From Roseibium aggregatum IAM 12614 (GTDB lineage Bacteria > Pseudomonadota > Alphaproteobacteria > Rhizobiales > Stappiaceae), in contig NZ_AAUW01000004.1 of assembly GCF_000168975.1 (NCBI RefSeq), positions 124,001-188,000 on the forward strand: a DNA stretch of 64,000 nt. Reading direction: 5' to 3'. Made by a program: the position numbers and the translations under genes. The notes beneath the pieces are model-generated. The model saw nothing but the letters and a program-made list of their open reading frames with translations, did no database searches and was not told where the DNA came from. How positions within the stretch are numbered: the first letter of the stretch is position 1; the number at the start of each line of letters is the position of its first letter. Positions 51,514 through 60,347 of the stretch are shown piece after piece.

Positions 51514-52365
51514 TCAGTTGTTTGTAACCGGCAGAACAGTGTCTGTCTGCCTTCTCGACCCGTCATTCCCTGCGTCCTCTGCGGGTCTAGCGTGAAATGG
51601 TACACGCTTGCGCCAGATTTTAAAGGCTTCCCAATGGATGGCGCCGATGACCTTGTAGGTCAGCAGCGGCACCCGCAGACACGCCCGCAGGATCGACCTG
51701 CTGGCAAGGGGGGATCGCGTTCCGGAAAAGGTCGCGGACAGCAGCGGTCCTTCCGTATCCTTTTCCAGGATACGTACCCGTACGGTATTTCCCGGGGGCA
51801 ACATGCGGAAGAAATAGTGTTGTTCCATGCTGATGAAGGGAGACACGTAGAACAGCTTCTTCTGGTACTGCCGAACGCCGGCGTCGCTGGACTGACTGTC
51901 TAGAACGGGCGCGACGTAAGTGTGCAAACCGCCAAACGTGTTACGCACTTCGTAAACGAGGGCAATCAACCGGTCCGAGCGGTCATAGGCGTAATAAACG
52001 CTGAGGGGGTTGAAGCCGTAGCCCAACATCCGCGGATAGGCGAGCAGCAAAACACGCGCTGGTGCCTCAAGGCTCTCCTTGGCAAGAAGTTTGTTAACGT
52101 AAGACCGAAGGTCAGACCCGTCTCTCGGCCCGTGATCCTTCTGGTGAAACGACAGGAGATTGAACCGGTTGACGGAGAAAAACAGGCTTGATTTCGCAGC
52201 TTCGCCCAGTCGGTCAAGGTCGAGTAGAACCGAGAAGACCTTGTAGGAAAACCTGTGTTCACGCGGCTTCATGCGGTGATGCATGACCGTGCCCGTGAAC
52301 AGGGAAGCCGCCGCGTCGGGCGGCGGTCCATTGTCGTTCAGGCGATTGCTCGGCCTTGCCTTCAT
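51514..52365 (-). CDS. DUF1365 protein
   Basis: 283 residues. Family marks: LFTGTVMHHRMKPREHRFSYKVFSVLLDLD, DGSDLRSYVNKLL, LLLAYPRMLGYGFNPLSVYYAYD and QKKLFYVSPFISMEQHYFFRM. DUF1365 proteins are nearly always encoded beside CFA-type synthases and an FAD oxidase and act in modified fatty acid formation in a way not yet clear. Its start overlaps the stop of the FAD gene by four bases. Confidence 0.92.
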   Translation of the reverse strand: MKARPSNRLNDNGPPPDAAASLFTGTVMHHRMKPREHRFSYKVFSVLLDLDRLGEAAKSSLFFSVNRFNLLSFHQKDHGPRDGSDLRSYVNKLLAKESLEAPARVLLLAYPRMLGYGFNPLSVYYAYDRSDRLIALVYEVRNTFGGLHTYVAPVLDSQSSDAGVRQYQKKLFYVSPFISMEQHYFFRMLPPGNTVRVRILEKDTEGPLLSATFSGTRSPLASRSILRACLRVPLLTYKVIGAIHWEAFKIWRKRVPFHARPAEDAGNDGSRRQTDTVLPVTNN

Positions 52366-53660
52366 TCGGCAGCCTCCAGAAAGGTGCCAGCTTCGATTTC
52401 CCTGTCCCAGGGTAGGCGCGCGCCAAGCGATCTCGCAACATCCAGGCCGGATGACAATCCATCTTCATGGAAGCCATGTCCACGCCAGGCGCCGCAAAAC
52501 CAGGTGTTGTTGACACCCTGAATTTCCCCGAGGCGGGTCTTGGCCTGCTGGGCCGACGCGTCGAACTGGGGGTGATCATAAACATACTTCGCAAAGGTGC
52601 AGTCCTCACGTGGTGGGGCATAAGGGTTCAACGTCACGAAGACCGGCCTCGAATGATCGAAATTCTGCAGCCGGTTCATCCAGTAGCTGACGGTTACGTC
52701 CCGGGTTTCACCGGCTTCGCGGTCGGACATGTAGTTCCAGGAAGCCCAGACCTTCTTGCGCTTGGGCATGAGTGCTTCATCCCGGTGCAAATAGACCTCG
52801 TTTGGACGGTACCTGATGGATCCCAGAATCTCGCGCTCTTGCGGGGAGGGGTCTCCGAGCATCGAGAGGCTCTGGTCTGTGTGGCTCGCAAGGATCACAT
52901 GGTCGAAAACGTCCTGATGACCGGACTCATCGCGCACGAGAACCTGACCGTTTTGCCGCAGAATTTCAGCGACCGGTTTACCAAGTCTGGTTTTTCCTTG
53001 AAGGGGCGCCAGCAGCTTTTCGACGTAGTTACGGCTGCCACCGGAGATGGTTCGCCACAGTGGCCGGTCGAAGGACAGGAGGCGATGGTTTTCGAAGAAA
53101 GCGACGAAGCTTTCAGCCGGGTAATCGCGCATTTCGTTGATCGGTGTCGACCAGATCGCAGCTCCCATCGCCAGCAGATAATCGTTTATGAAACCGGATG
53201 AATACTGCTCGCGTTCCAGGTAGCTTCCCAGCGTTTCGGTGCGCAGGTGCCCGGCCTTCAGATCTTCGACGGCCTTGCCGTTAAACCGGAAAATATCGCG
53301 CAACATGCGCAGGAAGCGAGGTGATACGAGGTTACGCCTCTGCGCGAAGACAGAGTTCAGAGAATGCCCCGACCATTCAAGCTTGCCGTTGTCCGCGGAC
53401 AAGGCAAAGCTCATGTCGCTTATTTCATTGGCAACACCAAGATGGTCGAGCAGAGCGGTGAAGTTCGGATAATTCAGTTCGTTGTAGACGATGAAACCCG
53501 TGTCCACCGAGATCCGGACACCGTCATAGTCGATATCAGCCGTGGCGCTGTGGCCTCCAGGGCGTTCGCGCTTTTCGTAAAGAACAACGTCATGAAGTTC
53601 GTTGAGGGCCCAGGCTGCACTGTTTCCGGAAATTCCGGAGCCGATTACGGCAATCCGCAT
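52362..53660 (-). CDS. FAD-dependent amine oxidase-like / fatty acid desaturating protein
   Basis: 432 residues. Dinucleotide-binding motif IAVIGSGISGNSAAWALNELHDVVLYEKRERPGGHSATAD at the start, VDTGFIVYNELNYPNF, WSTPINEMRDYPAESFVAFFENHRLL and the FAD-binding end TWFCGAWRGHGFHEDGLSSGLDVARSLG. This family accompanies DUF1365 and CFA synthase in lipid modification. First gene of the operon; a TGATCC-N18-TAACC promoter lies 75 bases upstream. Confidence 0.92.
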   Translation of the reverse strand: MRIAVIGSGISGNSAAWALNELHDVVLYEKRERPGGHSATADIDYDGVRISVDTGFIVYNELNYPNFTALLDHLGVANEISDMSFALSADNGKLEWSGHSLNSVFAQRRNLVSPRFLRMLRDIFRFNGKAVEDLKAGHLRTETLGSYLEREQYSSGFINDYLLAMGAAIWSTPINEMRDYPAESFVAFFENHRLLSFDRPLWRTISGGSRNYVEKLLAPLQGKTRLGKPVAEILRQNGQVLVRDESGHQDVFDHVILASHTDQSLSMLGDPSPQEREILGSIRYRPNEVYLHRDEALMPKRKKVWASWNYMSDREAGETRDVTVSYWMNRLQNFDHSRPVFVTLNPYAPPREDCTFAKYVYDHPQFDASAQQAKTRLGEIQGVNNTWFCGAWRGHGFHEDGLSSGLDVARSLGARLPWDREIEAGTFLEAAE

Positions 53661-53734
53661 GTCTTATCCTTCGGCGCGTCGCTGTTAGCGCGGAAAACCT
53701 GTTCGATTGTCTGGTTTTCCAGTTGATATGCAGC

Positions 53735-53763
53735 GGTTACGCCTCGGCGAAAAAGGCGGATCA
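53735..53763 (-). promoter_or_regulatory. Sigma-E-type promoter of the FAD oxidase-DUF1365-CFA operon
   Basis: On the minus strand TGATCC (53763-53758), an 18-base spacer and TAACC (53739-53735). It has the same -35, spacer and TAA core as the promoter at 48627, ahead of the chrR-like gene. Confidence 0.75.
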
Positions 53764-53954
53764 CATAGAACGATGAATTTTCTGGATTATTTTTGACGGG
53801 ACACCCAAAAACGGGCCTCCGCAGACGGCTTCCGGCACGTCGATGGCCGAAACTGGCGGCAAAAGTCTATACACAAGCCAGACTTGCCCGGCCAAAGCCG
53901 GGCAAGCAGCAAAACAAGTTGCATGTCAGCAATGTATTTCGGCCGGTTTGCACA

Positions 53955-54554
53955 TCAGGCCTGGATTGTATCGACAATCCAATTCCAGGCAATCTGAACG
54001 CGCGTTCGGGCAGCATCAAAGAAAGCAACAACCTTCTGCCACACAAAGTCGCCGAAATCTGCGACCTGCAGCATGGTGCCACGTTTTTGCGTTGGTTCCT
54101 GACCGGTTTCGATCAGTTCGATCGTGGTCGCGTCGGCACCTTCATTGACCACACGTCGTGTGACCGTGAGTGTGCCTTCGTTGACCAGTCTGGACTCATC
54201 CTTGCCTGCGACGACGGTATCCTGATCCATGGAGCGAACGACAACAGCCCGACCATCTGGCAGCAGATGGGTTTCGTTGGTGTTCACCTCACTGTCGTAG
54301 ATCACTTCGCCGAAGGAATCGATCAGTTCTACCCAGATCGTTTTCCGGCCTTCCAGTTCGATTTCGCCCACCCAGATAGTGAGCTCACTTTCCAGCGGAT
54401 CGGCCTGATCCTGTGACGCTGACGCGACTGTGACCGCAAGGCGATCCTCAGGCAACGTGATCGTTTCCTGAGGCAATGGGGCCGCAGCAGCGCTTCCCGC
54501 CAAGGCGAAGATAAGGCCAAGCGCAAGAGTTCCTGCTCTGGTATTCCGTTGCAT
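53955..54554 (-). CDS. Secreted protein of unknown function
   Basis: 199 residues. Signal peptide MQRNTRAGTLALGLIFALAGSAAAA. The mature part is beta-rich and acidic (ELTIWVGEIELEGRKTIWVELIDSFGEVIYDSEVNTNETHLL) and ends in a helical segment (DFGDFVWQKVVAFFDAARTRVQIAWNWIVDTI) that may touch a membrane. No family recognised. It stands alone with long gaps on both sides. Confidence 0.7.
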   Translation of the reverse strand: MQRNTRAGTLALGLIFALAGSAAAAPLPQETITLPEDRLAVTVASASQDQADPLESELTIWVGEIELEGRKTIWVELIDSFGEVIYDSEVNTNETHLLPDGRAVVVRSMDQDTVVAGKDESRLVNEGTLTVTRRVVNEGADATTIELIETGQEPTQKRGTMLQVADFGDFVWQKVVAFFDAARTRVQIAWNWIVDTIQA

Positions 54555-55589
54555 GTACGCCTCCCAAGGCTAATACAACTCTTCCTACCGTGCGTGGGGT
54601 CTTTGAACGGTGGTCCTTGAAAGGACTTTTTGGTCTTCCGCGCTTTTGCGCCCCATTCGTACGGTCACGATTTTGCCATTATCGCACCACAGTCTCCCGA
54701 ATGCGTGTAATAAAGATCACAAATTCGGGCATTTTTAGTTACATTTAGGTAATAAGTGTGGTCGGAGCCTTGAAGTTCAAGGCCGATCACTGGTTTGTGA
54801 ACGCTGAAGCATCGTCAAAACTACCAATGTACGTAGAGGAAGTTTGTTGACTGTTGTATCTTTGTCGTCGGTTTTCGACGATTTCGAGTGCCTGTCAGGA
54901 TCTGCGTTGAGCTTCCTTTGAGCGCTTTCAGCAGTTGGCATTCTGACACTGCCCATCAATTTAGCAGTCTGCCGAACCCAAGATGAAAGCAAAAGCTCCA
55001 CCAGGACTGACCCGGTGGAGCTTTATGGGATTAGCACAGTCGATGGGGTGCGTGCATATGTCCCTTGGGACCAATTCTTCTTTGATCTTGGGCTGTTTTT
55101 GTTTGCCCTTCAATCAGCCGGTGGGACTTGGTCAAGCGGCTTGAATTTGGTCACGTCATAAATTGATACTGACCGACCATTCACATTCAACCTTGGTAAA
55201 AGTAACTATATCCGTGTGTAGAGGGGGGACTTCGGGCTTAAGGTCCTACCTAAGGCTATGATAGATTTGAGAAATGTATTCGCGCGCGAGTGTTGCAACT
55301 TAAATTCGATGTTGAAATTAATACGCATAAAAATTTGCGAATGCTTTATTTTTGAATAAAAAAGGTGCAAACCCTAGCTCATCGATAGAGTTTGAGGGGG
55401 CAGTGCTTGCCTTTTACCTTACGTATACGATAGTTGGTCAATCAGCACTTCCGACCGTAGCGGGGACAATCTCTGCCGCCGTGACAACCGGGAAACCGGG
55501 TGCCATTCGAAGGACCGTTGATAAGGAAAGCTTGGAGCCGGTCGGTGCCTGTTTTCGAGCCATACCTTCTCCTGGTTGACCGTCCCATC
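54555..55589. other. Long non-coding stretch with one strong hairpin
   Basis: About 1 kb without a credible gene; 55200-55380 is AT-rich. At 54992-55024 an 11-bp perfect stem AAAGCTCCACC/GGTGGAGCTTT with an 11-base loop could be a terminator or part of a small RNA. The short open frames here lack protein-like sequence. The part next to 55590 may be remains of the M81 pseudogene. Confidence 0.5.
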
Positions 55590-56262
55590 CGTGAGAGTCA
55601 TGCGAGCAGGATTGGCATCAGAAATGCCAAGCCTTTCATCGTACTCCGATAACTTCGCGTAAAGCGATTTGGCAGGCTCGCCTTCCGTACTGGTGCGCTC
55701 TCCAGGCAGCCGCGCGGGAATTGGCACCCATGCAACATATCTGCGATGCCCGTCACGCAATTGATCAACCAGATTTCAGCAGCACGTCAGTCAGTTTGTG
55801 GAACGTCGATATGAGGGGCGGTACGATAGGCTCAAAAGAGGTCGATCTGGTCGGCAACGGTTTGCGTGACATTGCCATGGAGGTCGTAACTGACCGCAAT
55901 TGGAATCCGATAACCGAAAAGTTGGCGAACTGCCGAGACTCAGTCGCCTTCAGCGTCTTCAAGCCCGACGACATGCATGGCGCCGTGCATGATCAAGAGC
56001 AGCCCGTTGAGTGGGAGGCTGGCCTCAAGCTCGGCAAGAAAAGCAGATTTGAACGCCGAGTAGCAATCGGCAGTCACCGGGCACCCGGAATGGATCTTGC
56101 GTGGAACAATGGACAAAAATTGACGTCCGCAAACTGCTCATCACCGAGACCGGCCTGTCTTAGCAATTCCACACCATGGGCAACCTTGAAGTCGGCCTCA
56201 GTCTGGCGAACCGGCGAATAGGTGCTGCATTCGGTATGAATACCACCAACAGTGATTTTCAT
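55590..56262 (-). pseudogene. Decayed M81 (MlrC-like) metallopeptidase
   Basis: Starts well at ATG 56262 with MKITVGGIHTECSTYSPVRQ, the classic N-terminus of M81 proteins, but runs into a stop at GAR-TGA near 56077. One base shift restores VTADCYSAFKSAFLAELEAS, then GLLLIMHGAMHVVGLEDAEGD, where a TGA replaces an expected Trp codon. IAVSYDLHGNVTQTVADQIDLF and AYRTAPHIDVPQTD follow, with two more stops. A further shift gives WVPIPARLPGERTSTEGEPAKSLYAKL, then homology fades. The C-terminal half is gone. It lies 20 bases after the hexosaminidase gene on the same strand. Confidence 0.8.
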
Positions 56263-56282
56263 CTGTTCGCCTCGCAACGCAC

Positions 56283-58193
56283 TCAAAGCTGGGGGAAGAA
56301 TGGTGCCTGCGCCGCAAATCTTTGCCAGTCCTTGTTGGTGGGTTTGGTCCAGCCCGCTTCGGCGACCGCATAGAGCCTGGGAAAGACCATGTGGTTGAAG
56401 ATCACATTGTCGGTCATGTGCTCGCACCAGATACAGGCCTGAACACCCTTGAGGCGTTGCTCGCTTCCCGCGCTGAGACCGGTGGAAGCCTCATAAGTGT
56501 AGCAGTCCTGAGGCGTGGAAACGCCGGCCCAGCCCGCGCCCGGCTCCTGCCAGCCGGAAGCCTGAGCCATGTCCATGTAATAATGCTGTCCCGGGTTGCA
56601 GATGACGTCATAGCCCTGGTCGATCAGATCTTTGGTGACTTCCTGCTTTTGCCAGGCCATCAGCAGGACACCGTCCGGATCAATGCCACCGCCGTGAGAA
56701 ACTTCATCCCAACCGGCAAGCTTCCGGTTGAGTTTTTTCAAGATTCCCCGAACGCGCCCCATAAAGTAGGCTTGAACCTCCATCGTATCCGCGAGGCCCT
56801 TTTCGTCCATGAGACGTTGGGCTTTGGGGGATTCAAGCCAGGAATTGACGTCAACTTCATCGCCGCCGATATGAATGAACTCGAAGGGGAACAGGCTCGC
56901 CACTTCCGCAAAGACCTTTTCCAGAAACTCGTAAGTTTCATGCATTGCGGGGTTGAGCGCGTTGTTGGGGTACCCTTGAACGGAGTGATAGCTCTCAGGT
57001 GCCTCCGCCTGATCGGCAAAGCGCGGGTAGGTTTTCAGAACGGCAGTGGAATGTCCGGGAACATCGATTTCGGGAAGAATGTCGATGTTGAGGCTGGCCG
57101 CATGAGCAACGATTTCACGCACCTCGTCTTGCGAGTAAGCGCCTTCATAGACTTCGGCCGCAAAGCCAAGCTGCGGAACCTGCTCGCAGCCTGGTCCACG
57201 CCGCGCGCCACTGACGGTCAACTCCGGATAGGCCTTGATTTCAAGCCGCCAGCCTTCATCGTCGGTCAAGTGCCACTGGAAGACGTTCATCCGGCCCCAG
57301 GCCAAGATGTCAAGCAGCCGCAAAATATCTTTGGGGCCCCGGAAGTGCCGGGAAACATCCAGATGTGTGCCGCGCCAGGAAAACCGGGGAGCGTCCTCAA
57401 TAGACCCCTTGGCAGGAAACCTGAACTTGTCCGGGGCCTGATGGGTGCCGTAGGCGACCTGGGCAAGAAGCGTCAGGCCGTAATCACGACCGGCAACTCC
57501 GCTGTAGGTCAAAGTTGCCTTTGATTGGGCGAACTCTAGCCGGTAACAGTCGTCTGCAAGGTTTTTGTTCTGTTGGAATTCGATCTCGATCTGGTGATGC
57601 GACGGCGTGAACCGGAAGGGCTGCGGTGCGCATGGGAAAAGACGCGCAGAGAGTGCGTTGATCTTGGCGGCAGCCGCTTTTTCTTCGGCGGACCCATGGG
57701 CAACAAGAAAGCCCGCCCTGTTGTCAGCATAGTCTGAAATGGTGACCGTCTGGGGCCAGGGTACGATATGGAGAGGTTCGGAGAGTTCTCCGTCCGGTAT
57801 TCTGCGCCGTTCACCGCTGTCCAGTTCTTCCGGCGCTTCCAGATCATTGCACAACACCTCAATGACACGACCTTCGGTGCTGACATAGGCAGACTTCGGA
57901 CCATCGAGACGGTGCCTTGCTACATTCGCAAGACCGGTAATAGAGAATGTCCAGGTTTCACCGGGGCCGATCGTTTCTCCGGCCTTCGGTGTGATTTCAT
58001 GAAAATTTGCGATCCGGATGAAGCTTTCGGCGTTTTCAAGTTTTGCATCTGCCGAAGCCCGATTGAGCGCCGTGTAGGCAAGCGTAAAGGCCTTCAAGGG
58101 TTTGGAACTGGTGTTGGTCAGCGCAAACTCCTGGCGCGAAGCTGCAAGATCCTTCGCCGGGCGGTAGAAACAATCGAGCACAAACTTGGTCAT
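56283..58193 (-). CDS. Beta-N-acetylhexosaminidase (GH20)
   Basis: 636 residues, no signal peptide, so likely cytoplasmic. An N-terminal beta domain (about 1-130), a GH20b domain (about 140-260) and the catalytic barrel (about 270-610). Barrel marks: FSWRGTHLDVSRHF, NVFQWHLTDDEGWRLEI, EIDVPGHSTAVL and FIHIGGDEVD with the catalytic Asp445-Glu446 pair; QACIWCEHM near the end. It frees GlcNAc from chitobiose or other amino-sugar chains. It is followed by the decayed M81 gene and preceded by an SDR at 4 bases. Confidence 0.93.
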   Translation of the reverse strand: MTKFVLDCFYRPAKDLAASRQEFALTNTSSKPLKAFTLAYTALNRASADAKLENAESFIRIANFHEITPKAGETIGPGETWTFSITGLANVARHRLDGPKSAYVSTEGRVIEVLCNDLEAPEELDSGERRRIPDGELSEPLHIVPWPQTVTISDYADNRAGFLVAHGSAEEKAAAAKINALSARLFPCAPQPFRFTPSHHQIEIEFQQNKNLADDCYRLEFAQSKATLTYSGVAGRDYGLTLLAQVAYGTHQAPDKFRFPAKGSIEDAPRFSWRGTHLDVSRHFRGPKDILRLLDILAWGRMNVFQWHLTDDEGWRLEIKAYPELTVSGARRGPGCEQVPQLGFAAEVYEGAYSQDEVREIVAHAASLNIDILPEIDVPGHSTAVLKTYPRFADQAEAPESYHSVQGYPNNALNPAMHETYEFLEKVFAEVASLFPFEFIHIGGDEVDVNSWLESPKAQRLMDEKGLADTMEVQAYFMGRVRGILKKLNRKLAGWDEVSHGGGIDPDGVLLMAWQKQEVTKDLIDQGYDVICNPGQHYYMDMAQASGWQEPGAGWAGVSTPQDCYTYEASTGLSAGSEQRLKGVQACIWCEHMTDNVIFNHMVFPRLYAVAEAGWTKPTNKDWQRFAAQAPFFPQL

Positions 58194-58196
58194 GAT

Positions 58197-58997
58197 CTAA
58201 CATCCGTCGAAGTCGGAAGATTGAGTGAAGGTTCGGGCGAGGGAAGGCGAGCCGGCGGTCAGTCCGCTGTCGACTGGCAGGCAGATGCCGGTGATGCAAC
58301 GGGCTGCCGGACTGACCAGAAAAGAAACGGCTGCTGCAATGTCATCCGGCTCGGGTAGTGTTTTGAGTGGATACCAGGCGAGGGCTTCTGCAAAGACATC
58401 CGGATTGGCCGCCTGACGGGTCTTCCAAGCCTGGGTTTTAATGGTTCCCGGAGCGATGGCATTGGAGCGGATGCCATACCTGCCATATTCAACGGCAATG
58501 GACCTTGTCGCCTGGATCAATCCCGCCTTGGCTGCGCTGTAGGCAGGGTGACCGTAGACCGACAGTCCGTTGACGGAGGCAATATTGATCACGTTGCCAG
58601 CGCCGCAGGCAATCAAAGGCTGTTCAAAGGTCTTGAAACAATTGAGCGCGGCTTCCAGGTTCAGGGTGAGGTCCTTCGACAGGGTTTTAGCCGTCATCTG
58701 GTGCAATGTCAGGGCCGCTGCCGCCCCTGCGTTGTTGACCAGCGTTGTGACTTCACCGAGCCTTGCAGCTTCTTTTGAGAGCCGTTCCAAGTCAGCCTGT
58801 TTGGTCAGATCGCATTGGATCGCGGCAATGTGGGCGCCATGATTCTCAAGGTTGTCTACCGCGCCTTCAAGAGCAGTCATATCAATGTCGACAGCGGCAA
58901 TGGTGTGTGTTTCTGACAACTTAGCTGCAATGGCCATGCCGATGTCGCCGCCAGCGCCTGTAACCACCGCAACGGGTTTAGCCACTTGTTCAGTCAC
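58197..58997 (-). CDS. Short-chain dehydrogenase/reductase
   Basis: 266 residues. Cofactor motif VVTGAGGDIGMAIAAKL, NNAGAAAA, and catalytic Ser/Tyr/Lys in IASVNGLSVYGHPAYSAAKAGL, then RSNAIAPGTIKT. Classical SDR, probably a sugar or polyol dehydrogenase in the amino-sugar unit. Starts eight bases inside the RpiR gene's end, so translation is coupled. Confidence 0.88.
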   Translation of the reverse strand: MTEQVAKPVAVVTGAGGDIGMAIAAKLSETHTIAAVDIDMTALEGAVDNLENHGAHIAAIQCDLTKQADLERLSKEAARLGEVTTLVNNAGAAAALTLHQMTAKTLSKDLTLNLEAALNCFKTFEQPLIACGAGNVINIASVNGLSVYGHPAYSAAKAGLIQATRSIAVEYGRYGIRSNAIAPGTIKTQAWKTRQAANPDVFAEALAWYPLKTLPEPDDIAAAVSFLVSPAARCITGICLPVDSGLTAGSPSLARTFTQSSDFDGC

Positions 58998-59856
58998 CGA
59001 GTGCTTCCTTGTCGTCCAGATCGCGCGTGTTGCTGAGCTGGTATTTGACGCGTCTGAGGTTCTCCCGGGCTTCGTCCCCCCGCCGCATCGCGACGAGCGT
59101 TGCCAGAAGATCCGTCACGAACAGAAAGGCATAGCGGCTGGTGCTTGGCCGCAGGATGTTCTCGCCTTCCGGCAGATCGATCGCGATCGTGATATCCGCC
59201 AGGTCTGCAACCGGGCGGCCCGGACGGGTGAGGGCGATCACGACGGCACCGTAGGTTTTTGCGGCTTCCAGAGCGCGGACCATCTGGAGGTTCCTGCCGG
59301 AGACAGATGAAGCGATGATGACGTCGCCCGTGCGCATGGTGGCTGCCTGCATCAACTGCATCGCATGATCTGTAACGCTGACGGTGCGCAGGCCGAGGCG
59401 AAAGAAGCGGTTCTGGATTTCGTCTGAAATCATGGAGGACGTGCCACCTGCACCGAAGGCCGCCAACAGCTTGGCCGTCGAGATGGCATCTGCCGCGGCG
59501 AGCACGGTCTCCATGCCGAGCGCGTCGCGCGTGCTGGCCGCTGCCTCCTGGAACTGCGCCAGAAGGCTGTCGGCGATGTCCGCAGGCGCATCGGAGGCCG
59601 CGTTCGCAGTCAGATACCTTGTGCCGGCGAAGGTGACCTGTGCGACCTGAACCTTGAAAGCCGTGAAGCTTTCGCAGCCGAGACGACGGCAGAAGCGGGT
59701 CACCGTCGGTGGCGAAACACCTGCGCGTTCTGCAACGTCCGTGATGCCGGCATTCACGATGAATTCGGCATTGCTGCGGAGCAATGCCGCCAGGATCCGT
59801 TCCGATTTGGAAAGGTCTGGCTCGATCTGCTGCAGAACGGACAGGATATCCCTCAT
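58990..59856 (-). CDS. MurR/RpiR-family transcriptional regulator
   Basis: 288 residues. N-terminal RpiR helix-turn-helix: LSKSERILAALLRSNAEFIVNAGITDVAERAGVSPPTVTRFCRRLGCESFTAFK. C-terminal SIS sugar-phosphate domain: LLAAFGAGGTSSMISDEIQNRFFRLG and DVIIASSVSGRNLQMVRALEAAKTYGAVVIALTR. It should sense a sugar phosphate, likely amino-sugar derived, and control this operon and the divergent 60335 operon. Confidence 0.92.
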   Translation of the reverse strand: MRDILSVLQQIEPDLSKSERILAALLRSNAEFIVNAGITDVAERAGVSPPTVTRFCRRLGCESFTAFKVQVAQVTFAGTRYLTANAASDAPADIADSLLAQFQEAAASTRDALGMETVLAAADAISTAKLLAAFGAGGTSSMISDEIQNRFFRLGLRTVSVTDHAMQLMQAATMRTGDVIIASSVSGRNLQMVRALEAAKTYGAVVIALTRPGRPVADLADITIAIDLPEGENILRPSTSRYAFLFVTDLLATLVAMRRGDEARENLRRVKYQLSNTRDLDDKEALGD

Positions 59857-59860
59857 GGGA

Positions 59861-60247
59861 TCAGGCCGGTTTCTTATAGGCGACGCAATCGATTTCGACC
59901 TTGCAGTCGACCATCATGGTTGACTGCACGCAGGCGCGTGCTGGCGGATGCTCGCCGAAATAGGTTTTGTAGACGCCATTGAACGACCAGAAGTCGCGCG
60001 GATCATCGAGCCAGACGCCTACGCGCACGACGTGTTCGAGGCCGTAACCGGCTTCTTCCAGGATCGCGATCACGTTCTTGATGGTCAGGTGTGTTTGTTC
60101 GACAATCCCCGTGCCGACAATCTCGCCATCCTTCATCGGAACCTGACCGGAAACATACAGCCAGCCGTCAGCTTCAACGGCTCGGGCGAACGGCAGGTTC
60201 TGGCCGCCGGCACCCGATTTTTCAGCACCATAGCGTTTGATCGACAT
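59861..60247 (-). CDS. RidA/YjgF-family protein
   Basis: 128 residues from ATG 60247 with GGAG upstream. Family marks: LPFARAVEADGWLYVSGQVPMKDG, TIKNVIAILEEAGYGLEHVVRVGVWLDD and PPARACVQSTMMVDCKVEIDCVAYK, with the Arg (PARACVQ) that binds the imine substrate. Deaminates reactive enamines from PLP enzymes, which fits the D-threonine-aldolase-family enzyme in the divergent operon. First gene of the minus-strand unit. Confidence 0.9.
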   Translation of the reverse strand: MSIKRYGAEKSGAGGQNLPFARAVEADGWLYVSGQVPMKDGEIVGTGIVEQTHLTIKNVIAILEEAGYGLEHVVRVGVWLDDPRDFWSFNGVYKTYFGEHPPARACVQSTMMVDCKVEIDCVAYKKPA

Positions 60248-60257
60248 ATTTTGCTCC

Positions 60258-60347
60258 AAAATGAAAACGATTTACATAGTGGTTTGACATTGGTTTTATT
60301 TCACCCGTATATTTTCTAAAAATCAACCGTCAAAATGAAAATGGTTT
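60258..60347. promoter_or_regulatory. Divergent control region with a 16-bp repeat and a strong promoter
   Basis: AAAATGAAAACGATTT (60258-60273) and AAAATGAAAATGGTTT (60332-60347) agree at 14 of 16 bases and lie 74 bases apart in the same orientation. Between them the plus strand has TTGACA (60284-60289) and TATATT (60308-60313), 18 bases apart. The repeats flank the promoter and each lies next to a gene start, as expected of RpiR operator sites. Confidence 0.65.

Noticed and set aside
54777..55001. 74-residue minus-strand frame in the long gap
   Set aside because: Low-complexity polar sequence, no ribosome site, ends in intergenic DNA.
56322..57524. 400-residue open frame opposite the GH20 gene
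   Set aside because: Shadow frame; the hexosaminidase is well supported.
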